This document shows, piece by piece, positions 37,527 to 50,700 of a stretch of DNA of 64,000 nucleotides (positions are counted from its first letter, which is position 1; every line of letters starts with the position of its first letter). The notes below the pieces were generated by a model, which saw nothing but the letters and a program-made list of their open reading frames with translations, had not been told where the DNA came from and did no database searches. The position numbers and the translations under genes are program-made. This stretch comes from Trogon surrucura (Eukaryota > Chordata > Aves > Trogoniformes > Trogonidae), in contig CM036619.1 of assembly GCA_020746105.1 (NCBI GenBank), positions 13,306,238 through 13,370,237 on the forward strand, given 5' to 3'.

Positions 37527-39648
37527 TCAGATATTTTGAACAATTTCGTGGTTCTGGGAGACCTACTACTGCTTTTGAAAGCCTGGAGTCAGGCAGCAAT
37601 GAAATGAAGGAGTCACAACCATGTCTCACATAGAAACATAGATTTTTTTGCAACAGGTAGGTCATTACTAATGAAAACTCTGGCCCGAGTTTGCTTGTCC
37701 TGAGCATCCTTGTGTGGGCAGCTCTTGAGTAGCCTCCTGTGGGGGCACACTTACTCCAAGAGAGCTCAAGGCAGGGGAAGCAGCTCTCCTTGGCATGAAA
37801 GCATCACTTCCCTGAAACTCCAGGATCAGGTGAATTCAGATGAGACCGCCTTCACTTCACAGGAGGGCATTCATGTGAGCATCATGTCCTCACCTCCATG
37901 AGCCATGCCACATAAACACCCACACGGTCATGGACAAGAACCAGGGAGATTAACTGCTGGTTCTTGCGTGGTGTCCTGGTGAGCACACATAAGAAACAGG
38001 TGATGGTGATTTATGAGTTACCGCACACTGCCTGGTTCACAGCAATTGCACGTGTTTGTGTACGCAGCCTGCAGCACGCAGAGGGTAACTCCAGCTATCC
38101 CAGCCATCCTTCATTCTCTGCACACTGAGCAGGAGACTCAGTCCCCAGCTGCTTCATTATTCTAGCTGCTCTCCAAAAAAAGTAACATCTCATGGCAAAA
38201 TAGAACAAAATAAACAAGATTTTTTTAAAGTGTGTAACTCGATTATCACCAGCACTCCAAGCCCAAACACTACAGCACTAACCCCCTGAAAATGGGATTA
38301 GTCTGCTTTGTTCGCCGTGAAATTTCTCACAAAAATATAGATTGTCAAGATATCTTTAGTGAGCTAAAATGTAAATCCTGAGCTGCTGTTAAGGCAAGGA
38401 AGAGAAATAACGATACTTTTTAGATGCTTGACAGAAAAGTTCCTTTGAGACTCTCAACCTACAGAAACGATCAATTTTGCAAAAGAACATTTTACAGGGA
38501 GAAATGGAGTCGGGAGCACTGAAAGCACTTGCTTTCCCCAGCTGTGCCTGAGACGAAGAAAAATAAACCCCAAACTCCTCCTGACCTTTTTTCCTGAAAC
38601 ATGCCAACTCAGGGCTTTAAATGCTGTGGTGAGTTGGAAGCATCGCCTGAGAGCAGGCCGTGTCAACCTGCAAGCCCCAAGGGGCTTTGGTGCTTTCCCC
38701 CTGGTGCTGCTGGTGTCCCATCTCCAGGGCCCGCCTGTTCCAATGCCCAAAATCTGGTGGTACACGCAACAGGTCAGGGCAAACTTTATTTGTCAGGCTA
38801 AAGACCCCCAGGATGCTGCTTTCGTCCGCTGCTGGCTCAGCGAGGCAGAAATAAGGGGAGGCTGGGGCACAGGCAGCGGCACTGGCAGCCGCCCGTAACA
38901 TCCCTGCTCCTCGCTCCCTAGCGTTTGTATCGTACCAGGCATTTATTAACTTTTCAGTCTGGCTTATACCTAGCTTTCTCTAAAAACTACCATGATCAAA
39001 ATTACCACCTTAGTGATCTGAATTACTTCTAACACTAGGCTAGAAATGCCTTCTATTGAATTAAATATGCACAGCTGTGTCGGAAGTGGGGGGTTTGCAG
39101 CCAGTAGATTGCAGACTGTTATTACAGCATGATTAGCAGATACAAGCCTTCCTGAAAGTCGTCTGTCTCCACATGCTGAAAATCTCAGTTATCCTGAAGG
39201 ATCCCGAGCTCCCCAACAGCTCCTGGCTGCCAGTCTGGTTCTTGTTAAACATTCAGCAAACCTGGCAGACTTCAGCACAAGAGAGTACTGTGCTCATGAG
39301 CATCCTTCACTTCAACACCCTTTTACAAAGTTAATAAAATTAACCCATCCCTGTCCCCATCCCTAAGATGAACACATGAAATACAATCCAGAGTTATTAT
39401 CAAATACCTAAATATGCAGTGAAAAAGCCACTAAGTAACCCAAAGTGCTCTGAGGTCTCTGTGTAAGCAAACACACCCGATACAGATGGTGATGCTTGGA
39501 GAGGCCTGGGGAGATCCCAGCTGAAATGGAGATGGATATTTCCCCCACAGCAGCTGCTGCCGGAAGCCCCCACACTCCACAGGAAAACCACCAGTGCCAA
39601 CCTGGAAGACACAGGGTAGGAGGCTTCTGTCAAGGGTCGTCTTCAGCT

Positions 39649-40490
39649 CACAGAATCACAGAATGTCAGGGGTTGGAAGGGAACTCAAAAGATCATCTAG
39701 TCCAGCCCCCCTGCCAGAGCAGGATCACCTACAGTAGAGCGCACAGGAACGCGTCCAGACGTGTTTTGAATCCCTCCAGAGAAAGAGACTCCACAACCTC
39801 CCTGGGCAGCCTGTGCCAGTGCTCTGTCACCCTCACAGTGAAAAAGTTTTTCTAATATTTTTGTGGAACCTCCTATGTTCCAGCTTGTACCCATTGCCCC
39901 TTGTCCTGTCAATGGACGTCACTGAAAAGAGCCTGGCTCCGTTCTACTGACACTCCCCCTTGACATATTTATAAACATGAATGAGGTCACCCCTCAGCCT
40001 CATCTTCTCCAAGCTAAAGAGACCCAGCTCCTACAGCCTTTCCTCATAAGGGAGATGTTCCACTCCCTTCATCATCTTTGTGGCTCTGTGCTGGACTCTC
40101 TCAAGCAGTTCCCTGTCCTTCTTGAACTGAGGGGCCCAGAACTGGACACAATATTCCAGATGTGGCCTCACCAGGGCAGAGTAGAGGGGCAGGAGGACCT
40201 CTCTCGACCTACTTGCTCCACCCCTTCTAATACACCCCAGGATGCCATTGGCCTTCTTGGCCACGAGGGCACATTGCTGGCTCATGGTCATCCTGCTGCC
40301 CACCAGAACTCCCAGGTCCCTTTCCCCTGCGCTGCTCTCCAGCAGGGCAGTCCCCAACCTATACTGGCACATGGGGTTGTTCTTTCCCAGGTGCAAAACT
40401 CTACACTTGCTCTTGTTGAATTTCATAAGATTCCTTCCTGCCCAGCCCTCCAGCCTGTCTAGGTCTCGCCTAGCAGTTGTCACACCTCAG
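39649..40490 (-). mobile_element. CR1 non-LTR retrotransposon, about 0.84 kb
   Basis: The plus strand begins CACAGAATCACAGAATGTC, then GGGGTTGGAAGGGAACTC and GATCATCTAGTCCAGCCCCC. It runs through the CR1 3' UTR into the RT C-terminus. The element is on the minus strand and 5'-truncated near 40490, where the plus strand changes after CTAGCAGTTGTCACACC. Its 3' UTR differs from the copy at 28.3 kb, so it belongs to another CR1 subfamily. Confidence 0.95.
40031..40483 (-). pseudogene. CR1 RT C-terminal remnant, 150 codons
   Basis: The frame begins just inside the truncation point and contains [53 protein letters not shown] and [20 protein letters not shown]. It ends at a TAG (40033-40031) inside the conserved EERL-RELGLFSLEK region, so the stop is premature. 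The catalytic RT blocks are absent. It is a dead fragment. Confidence 0.9.
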
Positions 40491-40920
40491 CAGCGTGACA
40501 ACCACCCGTATGGGACCGTAATACAGGCTGCCCCATCTGCAGGTACCTGTGAGCAGAAGCTGTCCCAGCGAGTCACTCTGAAGCCGCAGTAGGACACAGC
40601 TCCCCAGTCTTTGCTTCCCCCAGGAAAAATTTTATAAACTACAGGAACAGATCAAACATTGCATTTCAGATTGTCACCCTCAGGTTAGTTACCTCCTTGC
40701 CCATAGTAAGAAACATGCTCGAAAACAGTTGTCAGACTCTCCTCTGCCAGAACCATGACTGATAACTGTTTTCCAACACAGCGGTTGCTACAGTTGCACT
40801 GTTGTAGGACTCTTTTCCTGCCCGACACACATACAGCAATGACTTATTTTATTTTCAAACAATCAACCTGCAGGCGGTTCATCTGCTAAGTAATCTTCAA
40901 CACCACAGGATGTCCAGTCA
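40491..40920. other. Spacer between two CR1 copies
   Basis: About 430 bases of unique-looking sequence without ORF or repeat. It separates two CR1 elements in the same orientation. Confidence 0.6.
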
Positions 40921-41650
40921 TAGAATCATTTAGGTTGGAGAAGACCTTTAAGATCATTAGGTCCAATCATTAACCTAGCACTGCCAGGTCCACTGCTAAA
41001 CCATGTCCCTAAGCAGCCCATCTACACGTATTTTAAATACCTCCAGGGATGGTGACTCAACCACTTCCCTGGGCAGCCTGTTCCTCTTCAGTGAAAATTT
41101 TTTTCCTAACATCCAATCTAAACCTCTGCTGGTGCAACCTGAGACCATTTCCTCTTGTTCCATCATTTGTTACTTGGGAGAAGAGACCAACTTCCATCTC
41201 ACTACAATCTCCTTTCAGGTGGTTGTAGAGAGTGATAAGGTCTCCCCTCAGCCTCTTTTTCTCCAGGCAAAACAATCCCAGTTCCCTCAGCTGCTCCTCA
41301 GACAACTTGTGCTCAAGACCCTTCACCAGCTTTGTTGCCTTTCTCTGGACATGCTCCACCACCTCAATGTCTTTCTTGGAGTGAGGAGCCCAAAACTAAA
41401 CACGGGATTCACGGTGTGGCCTTACAAGTGCTGAGTACAGGGAGGAATCACTTCCCTGTCCTGCTGACCACGCTACATCTGATACAGGGCAGGAAGCCAT
41501 TGGCCTGCTTGCCACCTGGGCACTGCTGGCTCATGTTCAGTCAGCTGTCCACCAACACCCTGAGGTCCTTTTCCACCAGGCAGCTTTCCAGCCACTCTTC
41601 CCGAAGCCTGTAGCACTGCAGTCCCTACGCTCACATCCATCCAGGTGTCA
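40921..41650 (-). mobile_element. CR1 non-LTR retrotransposon, about 0.73 kb, diverged
   Basis: The plus strand starts CATAGAATCATTTAGGTTGG, then AGAAGACCTTTAAGATCATT, and continues into the RT C-terminus. It is minus-oriented and carries more substitutions and small gaps than the neighbouring copy, so it is probably older. The 5' edge at about 41650 is approximate. Confidence 0.92.
41057..41362 (-). pseudogene. CR1 RT C-terminal remnant, 101 codons
   Basis: The translation contains [50 protein letters not shown] and [10 protein letters not shown], which are the last blocks of CR1 ORF2. Upstream the frame is broken in the diverged region at 41370-41650. It is non-functional. Confidence 0.88.
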
Positions 41651-44600
41651 TCACACGACTCTGCTGAAGAGATGTGGTGTATGTTGCACACATACGACAC
41701 AGCCTCAAATGCTCCTTCCTCTGCCCCACAACAGCAGAACTACACAGGAAAAGACCAACAGAGAGAGAAAAAATAGGGTCATCACTTGAGAGTGCCTATA
41801 AGAGGCATCATGGAGGCAGGCAGGGCAAGTGATGGAAGCAGCAGCCCATCAGCACAACTTCACTTGTGCACGTTATTTAACCTAGACCACAGCCAGAAAC
41901 ATGACTAGCTATTTTCACTGCTTGTATCACTTATCAGAGTGACACAATTTAAAGCCTCCCAGTACCACTGTTAGGTTTGGCCCATCTTTCCAGTTTCAGC
42001 CTGATTTCCTCACCACATGACAGAGCCCAACAGCAGACACTCTTTTCTCCTGCTCTTAATTCATTCCCTCTTTTGTTTCCCTGAACGCCCAAACTGAAAA
42101 GGAAAAAAACCCCACAAACCAACTTAACAGGGAAAAAAGGAAAAAGACGGATCAAGGCCAGCCAGTGACTACATTTTGCTGTTATAAAAATAAATAGAAG
42201 AGGAAGGGGTTTCCCTTTTCCGGCTGTTTAGACCATTCCTACTTTTGGCTGTAAGCACCGACGTGTTTGCAAATTGCTGCCAAACACAGCAGCCGTTAGT
42301 GCAAAGTGGTACAAGAAACAAAATGAGCACAGGGTGTAAATATAAAGCAAGAAATCACTTTGCTCCTTTCAAATAACTGTGCTTGTGCCTCATTTGCTTG
42401 TGAAAACCAGCACCATTAGGTGTTATTGAGTCTCTTATTTTCAGTAGGGGCATCTGTGTGTCTATATTTGGAAAGTTATGTGAGATGCACCTGGGTCTGC
42501 AGCCCCTACGTTCATGCCAGGTGACCTATTTTCAGCTACAAGTAATCAAGGAGCCACAAAGAGACTGTAGGAAAGGCTGCCTGGAGTCCCCTACACGTTG
42601 CTATATGGTCCCGCTCGGTGCTGAGCTTCAGCTGCTCTCCTCAATCCAAACTCCCAGAGCAGCATCTCCCGAAGCATGTGCCTGCCTGCTCCACTTGCTC
42701 CTTGGCCGCGTGGCCCCAGCACCAGCACTTCACTCCCCACCATGCTCCCACGCCAATGGCTCACACAAATTCAGCTGTGAAGGGAAAGTCTGTGTACACT
42801 GAGCATTGAAAAACAGCATTTGACCCTGAGGACTGGAAAGGCTTGTGGAAATACCCATGAAACAGTTGCTTTGGTGGCCTTTCCTCCCTATCCAGGGAAT
42901 AGCCAGCACAGCCTGGGCACTGTGTCTGCTTATTCCGTTAAGAACCAGTAACTTTGGGCACATCCTTCCCCTCAGGCAAGACTTTAACTTATCTTTTTTA
43001 AGGCAGAGAATACAAAGGGATGGAACAAAACTTTCTCCTTAGAGTCTGCCAGCTTGCAGTCCTACAAATCTGTCCTTATTTATCACGTTCACTGTGGCGA
43101 TGCCTGCCCTGAACACTGATTTGTCACACCTCCGGGTCCACTGCCCTAAACAGGCCGGGACATTTTTGGAAGCCAAAGTAATACAGGTCCAGACACTGAA
43201 TGTCTGATTCCTGCAGATCTACATGTTGCATTTGAATCAAATTAAGATTTGAATTCTGCTTATATTGGAATACGTCTGTAGCCACAAATGCTTTTTGCAG
43301 CTTTCTGCCCGATTCAGGATCCAGGGTATAATTACCTTTCTGAGGGTGAATCCTGCTACTATTTGGATACACCTTTGCCACTAACTCCAGTAGGAGCAGG
43401 TTTGAACCAAGAAGATAAAGTGCAATTCACATCCTACTGTGATGAGCTGTTCAGGAGACATGCACTTTCACCTTCTAAAAATCAGATAAAACCAGACTGC
43501 ATACAAAATTCTTTCCACAAAATCAGCAACATGACATTAATTTCTTCTGTCTCACAATATATTTAATAAGGGGGAAAAAAAAGTGCACGCGCACACCCCT
43601 TTCTCCAGTGCTCCTTGTTATTCTTCCAGAACAATTCTTCAAAGCCGCCGAGATCACTGTATGTTACCTCCTTTTTGAAGGATCAGATACATCGCATCAA
43701 AAAGCATGCAGGAAAAGTTCTAGGGCATGAAACCAATTTTTGCGCACTTTTATCTGGGTCAGCTTTTCTATTGATTCTGCAAATACCATGCCATTTTTTT
43801 AAAGCTAAGGTTTTTTTAGTTTAAAAAGAAGAAAAAGAGAACATCAGAACTTAAGTCAAACATCCATCTGAGCCAAGGATTAGTTTCGTTGGGTAACTCC
43901 AAATCAAAAAGGTAGCTTTTTTTAATAATGAAGTGTAACTAACAGCGAAAGAGCATCTGGATTGATTTCTAAATTCAGCAAATGCCCTCTTTCCATATTG
44001 CTTCTGTTTTTATTAAATACTATTTAGCATCTTGCTGTTAGGTGTACAAAATTTGACAGCTGACAACATCTAGGAAAGCTAACGTGAGACAAACACACTA
44101 AAAACACACACATGTTTTACCATTAATTCATCCCTCCCTTTGTCTGTCTCTCTGGCAAGTTTTCCTCCATGGCTATGAACTATTTTGGCACAGCCTTCAG
44201 CTTTGCTTTATGTTGTTTCATCAACCCCAGTGTGTGTCTTGAAGAGCTCTGAAATAGAAACAATAAGAACTGGCCTCAGGTGGCAAAAGGCTGGATCCTC
44301 TTTTAGGAGGGGGTGACTTGCTGCAGATATCTTGAACGTCTCATATCAACTTAATCTGTACACACAGATGGGAAATGGAGAAAGGCCATTTCTATGAGGA
44401 TGCTTACCAACAGGTGACACTTTATAGTAGGAGTGACTCAGAAAAACTGCTTACAACTCCGGATGACAGCAAATACATATATATATATGTATATATGAAG
44501 TAGTTAGGAATTCTAATTAACTTTTGGTGAAAACAAAGAGCTAATGGACTGGCTCTCGAGTGCCCTTCCAGGATGAAGTTCTTCTAAGAGATGCCTTTTG

Positions 44601-45359
44601 CATATTTTGGTAGTGGTGTGATACTGGGAATAACAACAGACTGCAAAGAGCCTGACTAGCAAGTGTGCCTCTGCTGGAAGGTAGGTGCCCACTTCAGCAA
44701 GACCTTGTTTTACAGGGACCTGGGCCGGCACATGGTGAACTGGGCCATCCGCAACATGTGCTTCTGAGCCAGAGCTCCAGAGAGGTCTGACTAAGCCGAG
44801 CATTTCTTTCCTGGCTCTGGGACACCCCTCTGGCATGCTGAAGATCCAAAGGATTGACAGGATGGATCCCTCAGCCTTTTTATATTCCATTCTCCCAGTC
44901 TGGAGAGCCGGGATGGAAAGATGAGTAATTGTTTACACCACGTCAGTGTAACACAAACAAAACCCTCAGCCTAACAGCTTAACGACTTCTGATATGCAAA
45001 TGATTAAACCCCAACATTTTCTCACCACGGTTTTACCCAATCAAGACCTGTCTTCATTAGAGACACCGTGCCACTCCTGCGCCAGGCTGCTGGCTGCTGT
45101 CTCCAGCTTTGAACACCTAAAACCAAAGAGCTACAGACAAGTGAGCTGCCCTCACCGTGGCAGAACCCGAAGTTCCCTTGCCCGAGGGTGACCCTCCTTC
45201 CAGCACCCCAGCCACGGCTAATTTGCAGATCTTAATATACTTATAACTGCAAGAATAATTGCTGCATTACACCCCCGACTTCTCTCTTGACCCATGCATT
45301 AACTGGTTGCTCAGAGCTTTGCCACTTTTTGAAGAAAATGCCTTGAAAAATAAGGCTGG
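41651..45359. other. Non-coding, intron-like DNA with no recognised gene
   Basis: No transposon or domain is recognised. A perfect 20-bp A/T palindrome lies at 44473-44492. ORFs of up to about 125 codons look like chance. Confidence 0.6.
44473..44492. repeat. 20-bp perfect AT palindrome
   Basis: ATACATATATATATATGTAT equals its own reverse complement. It is a TATA-type simple repeat with cruciform potential. Confidence 0.85.
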
Positions 45360-46330
45360 GGAGGCTCACGTTAAATAGGGAAATGCGAGCGCGTTGCTAG
45401 CTACCCCGAAAAACTAGGCCAGGCTTCTCCCGACCAAATCTCCAGGTATCTCTGAGGCAGTAACAGTCGGCACAATTCTTAAAATACGCACAGGCTGATT
45501 AGAGGCTGGCATGCGGCACTCGCTACACTTAAAGCATTAGTCGTGAATTTTAAAATCAGACAGATACGATGATTTTTGAAAGAAACCTTCTCCCTGAAAG
45601 GGAGCTTGCCTAACACCCTCCCCGGCTTGCTCTCTCACCACAAAACACACCAAGAGGTCGCTTTAGGAAAGCCAGAGGAACAAAACTTGGTACCAACAGA
45701 GGTACCAATACCTTGGATGTCGGCCCAAATTCAAACCAGTGGCTGTTTCGGTGTTGTAGCCAGGCTGTAAACTGCAGCTCTCTGGGGCTGCGACCCGCCA
45801 GCCGCCATGTTGTCCCTCCCCAGGGGCTGGCCTGCGGCGCCAGCCTTGCACAGAGGGCAGAGGGTGAAACGGAGGGCTCAGCAGGGATAACCTGCCGGAG
45901 AGGGCAACTGCAGAGCAGACTTTAACACTACGTATCTCACCCACACAGGACGCTTTCCCTGGGAGAATGTATTTTACCCTTGGGTGCCACATCCCAGGCC
46001 CTCTCCTTCATCCGTTCCGCTCACGCTGAAAAAGCTCCGTTAGCAGAGGGAGGCTGAGCTCTGCCCACCCTCCTCACTCCGGTTAGTGACCGCAAAAAAA
46101 AGGACTGAGTGACCAGCAAGTCCCTTCTCCTCCTCTCCCTCACACCAGGTGGAAATCAGGGCTGCTCTCCCCCACGTGCCTTCCCCACCTTCCTATCAAG
46201 TCCCAGAGCACCTCCCGCCATAATGCATTTAACACACTGCCGCTCGCCCCGCACACTCGGATGTGCGTTTCAGCCTGCTTACTAACACCTCCTAATTTAA
46301 ATATTTAAGGCGCTTTGCGACAACGTAGAT
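45360..46330 (-). promoter_or_regulatory. CpG-enriched block with YY1 element, candidate ZHX2 upstream promoter
   Basis: A hand count gives about 40 CpGs in this kilobase, several-fold above the flanks; the core is 45780-45910. On the minus strand 45811-45801 reads AACATGGCGGC, which matches the directional YY1 element AAnATGGCGGC typical of positions just downstream of transcription starts. Its orientation agrees with ZHX2. A CACGTG E-box lies at 46173-46178. GTGAG donor-like sites on the minus strand occur at 45940-45936 and 45638-45634. A start near 45.83 kb with a non-coding exon to about 45.64 kb is one possible layout, but there is no transcript evidence. Confidence 0.45.
45801..45811 (-). 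promoter_or_regulatory. YY1 core-promoter motif
   Basis: The reverse complement of GCCGCCATGTT is AACATGGCGGC, a full match to the YY1 motif. In promoters this motif is usually found in sense orientation within a few tens of bases downstream of the start. Here it points leftward, towards the ZHX2 coding exon. Confidence 0.55.
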
Positions 46331-46551
46331 GTTTTTGTGCCTGTGCTCTTGCGTGTGGACATTTCTGGCCACCCATCCCACGGCAGGTTGTAACATGTGG
46401 GGCAGTTTATCCTCTTTGACAGAGCTATCATGGTTAATGCACAAACACGCTGAACCCAAACGGACTCTCTCAAACTGGATTCAGAAATTACTTATGAGCA
46501 AATATAGTCAGAGGTCATGGGAGAAAGAGACTGGTAATGCTCAGATTTATA

Positions 46552-46612
46552 TAGAATCATAGAATAGCTTGGATTGGAAGGGACCTTTTAAAAGTCATCT
46601 AGTCCAATTCCC
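46552..46612 (-). mobile_element. CR1 3' tail fragment, very short
   Basis: The plus strand reads AGAATCATAGAATAGCTTGG, ATTGGAAGGGACC and CATCTAGTCCAATTCCC. Only the last 60 or so bases of a minus-oriented CR1 remain. Confidence 0.85.
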
Positions 46613-47569
46613 AACTCATATACAACCTCTCAGTGAGGGAAACAGCAGCTTTGAAGTATCTCATCATACAGAGCGAGTTAAGTAAACACCTTTAAATAAA
46701 GCTAAACAACCCTTCAAATCCAGGCGGGGCAGTTACGGCTCTCTTCAGCCTGTCCTTTGAGTACCTTCGAAGCACTCTGTGAAATTGGTTGTAACTTTGC
46801 CACTTGATTTCTTTGCTTTGCAACACTTTACAACAACTTCCGAATAACTGGGAAGGAGCACAACAACATCAATCAGAATATCCTCCACTGTCCAAAGGCA
46901 AACTGCACAGCTTGGATTTAATTTGTATTTATATGCTTGGATTTTCCAGATTAAATGCATGGTCTAAGCAAAAACCTCAGCCAGAGCCTCCACTGCCTTC
47001 ATCTAAACTCAGCCATGAGCTCCCATATGTCCCACTGAAACAACTTGAAACAACCAGGACCTCATCTGGGCCCTGAAACTGGCTTTATTCAGAGCACTTT
47101 GTCCTACAAGGAGCACTGTAGTACTCCATTCAAAGATGAATGGTGCTCAAAAACTTCACTCTTGATGAAGCTGTATTTAAAATGTTTTTCCACTGTCCTC
47201 AGAGGGGTTTCATGTTTTGCATATGTGGCAAAGCAGATATCATCTGCAAAAAGTTATAAATTCTAATTGCACAGAACTACCCTAAATCTAGAGCATTCAC
47301 GGATCGAATTGGACCCCTAGAATCAACATGCTCAAATCTCCTCTGCTGCTAAAATAAAGGCAGAATTTGGTTCTGGACACTTGAGGTTGCTCCTTAGTTT
47401 TCAGCAAAGCCTAACTAGAAACTTGTCAGGATTCCAGTCTGGACCTCAAATAGCCTGTCTAGTCATACAATCGGCAAGAATAGAATCATGGAAGCCAAGG
47501 CAGGGTTTTATTGTCAGAGAACGTAAACAAATAGCAGGCAGTGTTGCTCATCCATCTCAGGCTTGTGCA

Positions 47570-47760
47570 TATAATTTTAATTAAAGCATTTATGTAAATA
47601 CAGATGCAAATTAGGTTCAGTATAGCATCTGGCAAATTACTATCAGTGCCCTGAGGCTACTGGCAAATTATCAGCACGAGCTTTCATGGTGTGATGGTAC
47701 CAAAATCAGTCTTGGTCCAGACGCTGTATATTTTATTTGGCTTAAACTGGCAGTAAAATA
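47570..47760. promoter_or_regulatory. Candidate enhancer: clustered FOX, POU and homeodomain sites
   Basis: TGTAAATA (47593-47600) matches a forkhead site and ATGCAAAT (47604-47611) is an exact POU octamer; TTTTAATTAAAG precedes them. Two related GGCAAATTA words follow at about 47630-47670. Several developmental-factor motifs within 200 bases of A/T-rich intron DNA resemble conserved non-coding elements, but A/T-rich DNA gives such matches by chance, and conservation cannot be seen here. Confidence 0.25.
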
Positions 47761-50700
47761 CTATATTAGTACATACCTAAGAAGTTAAATAGTCTTCCAT
47801 TTGAAAAAGAGCTCTTAGGAGGAAAACCAACATCATTAAAATCTGTCCTTTAGACAGCCTACGTCTAGAAAGAAAAAAAACCTTTCACATTTCTGCAACA
47901 CCTATCAAAGGAACTCAAAGAGCCTCTGAAATGTTAATTAATCTATACTCTCCCCAAGGGAGATCTATTTTAAAGATGGTTATATGGAGTCTGCATTCAT
48001 CTCCCATTTGCCAAAGGCTCGCAGGAGGAAAAGCCACAGAGATCGAATCTGGACTTTCGAGCCTTGATTCTCTGTTACTCCATGTTCTCATCACAAGACT
48101 TCCCTCCCCAAAAATCACAAGAACTCACTCACACCAAAGAGGTGCAAACCTCTTTGGCCTAGATATCACTACCTTAAAGTTGTGTTAACTTCAAAACCTT
48201 GTTAAAACTGCAAAGGTGATTACATGACAAGAAAAATAAGGGAAAACAAATCACAAGGGGAGAAAAAAAAAACCCGTAACTTTTGAAAATTGAAGGAATC
48301 TTTAGATCATACTGAAAGGATCTTATCTGTGGAAAATGAAAGGTATGACCAAGAAAATGTTCACAGCAATATCAGCATCAACTTGTGCTGATTACTGCTT
48401 CCCTCAAGGCGCACTTCCATCTTTAGGGCCTTGAAAGTGGAGATCAATTCCCTTTCTTTCAAACACTCCATTAAGACCAATGCTTGGAAAGAGGCAATAG
48501 CTCCTGAGGCTTAAGAGCACACTTAACTTGATCAAACATCAATGATGCTTAAGCACATGCTTAACATTTTCCTTGCGATGCCCTTGAAAATTTCCCAGGG
48601 TATGAATTTCCCACCAGCACTGAATGAAGTGAAATTATGTTGCCAATTTATTCAGAATGGATCCACAATTTGATTGGAAACAATTGCTATTACTGGTGAT
48701 GAAGAACAGGGGAAGGAAATGGAGTGAGGTTTGGAGCCACATAGGTACATCCACAGCATGACAAAACGTGACACACACATGACATATCATTACTATGACA
48801 ACATTGTTTGGCGCATGTGTAACCAGCATTTTGCAAGCATATGGTCACATACTGGCCCCTTCCTGTGCTCCAAATTAAAAACAAAACAGAGGGACAGGAG
48901 CTAAAGGCACTGAGCCACAGACTGGCCTGTTTGCATTCCTTTGCTCTGATATCAGTTATAATCACTGCACATTCATTTGAATGCTTTGCTTATTGACTTG
49001 TTTATTGTATTTGTCTTTAGTATTTTGCTTCCAAAAAAACCCGCAACACAATAAACAGGTAAAAACGGCAAGTGTTTTTGAATGTTGGGGATGCCAGCGT
49101 GAATTTCTACAGTAATGGTGAGTTCCTGGCTGCTGTAGGAGAGGGGGAGCAGGGAACGGAGATGTAATTAAGGACATCACACTGAAGTCCTGTCTCCTGT
49201 GATCTCTTGGGACTGGCTAAACAGGAGAGCTCCATGCGCTGGGAAGCCAGGCAGCCCTGCTCTCTGTGGTTATGAAGAGAAGTGGCACATGCATATATAA
49301 AACTTTCTGGAGAGCAGGATCATTTCAGACTCAGCTTGTCCATAGCATGTTCGCATCTTGACTGGACCCTGCTCTAGTAAAATAATTTTCTGGGTCCCCT
49401 TCGCAAGAAGAAAGAATGTCAAGTTTCATTAGTGGGAGGTAAAGGCTGTTACAAAACAGGACATATACTTCCCACTCTTATTTTGGGAGAAAACCAAGCC
49501 AAAATCACAGCCTTGCCACGCACTTTTTTCAAGTCAGAACCCATATTTCTCACGGAGGCCAAGTTGGTGATCTTGATGCTTTCTTTTTGATAACCACATC
49601 TCAATAGACTTTCATCTGATGTGAGACTTAATTGGGCAATTCCAACAGACAGAATGATTGTACTAGTTTTACCAACGGCAATAAGTAACTTTAAACACAC
49701 AAGCAAACAGATACTTAAGAGATCTGCAGAGGCTTTTGCTGTCTGTGGCACTCAGCTGGCACATCCTTGGCGGTCCACCTGGAAATCAGTGCATCCTATA
49801 CAGTACTCCAAAGCTGAGCTATTTTGGTAGCAACTCAAAACCTGGGGACACGGGTTCACCAGAGGGGAGGCAAGAGGGTATGGTCCCAGCCACACTACAG
49901 GAGAGGAGGTTTTAACTCTCCACCTTGCGTAAACCATTTTTATTCCTCAGTGCTTCTACACCTAATTCTTATAACAAAACTTTTCCGATTCACAATTACT
50001 AGGACGGAAAACATGCAAGCAGGTACCAGGTGCTTATATTTTAAGAGAGATGGGGTTAAATAAGCACTGATAAAATCACTCTTCTCTGCTTCTCCAAGGA
50101 GGCTGGGGGTAACCTTGAGGTGGTGTTCTTGGGTGAAGAAATGAGTAACTCTAAAAGGGTGGGGAGGAAGAGAGGAGCAGTATTTCACCAAGGACCTATA
50201 GTAACAGTGTAACAACATAAGCTCTTGAAAGGAGAAAAGGATTCAATCTTGGTGTGGAAAGACAGAGGAGGTGGTAAAAACCCAACAGAGTTATTTGTCT
50301 TTCGAGACTCAAGGGATAAAGCTGTTATAGGGAGAGGGAAGGGTGTTGCTCTACCCAAAAGGTAAAGTTGTGCCTAGTTTCTTCTGTCTGCATATTTTTC
50401 GACTTTTTATTTTTGTATCTTGCAGTACAAATCCAGCATTACATGGCACATAGCTACAGTCACCGTGCCCTGCTCCACAGCACCAGAACCACCAGAAGCA
50501 GAACTATCAGTACACCAGAACCACCCTGCAAAGGGCGACGATGAGAAAGGACCTGCAACATTAAAACATGCCTTTCACAAGGAAGACCTGAAAACACACC
50601 TTTAAAAATTTACTAAGACCCCAGGAGCAAACACCCAAGCAACCCTGTAAAAATGCTACCAGGCAAATGAGGCCACTGGAGCAAAGCCCTGGTGTACAGG

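Larger units (their letters stand above)
31651..39648. other. Non-coding, intron-like DNA with no recognised gene
   Basis: Eight kilobases without a recognisable gene or transposon. Contents seen: an ATAC/TATA simple repeat near 34969-35010, a 10-bp-arm inverted repeat at 37501-37526, several A or T runs, and a small C/G-rich patch at 38.6-38.9 kb. ORFs reach about 130 codons and show no domains. Confidence 0.6.

Noticed and set aside
39977..40592. Plus-strand ORFs of 161 and 116 codons
   Set aside because: They are antisense to the CR1 RT fragment at 39.65-40.49 kb.
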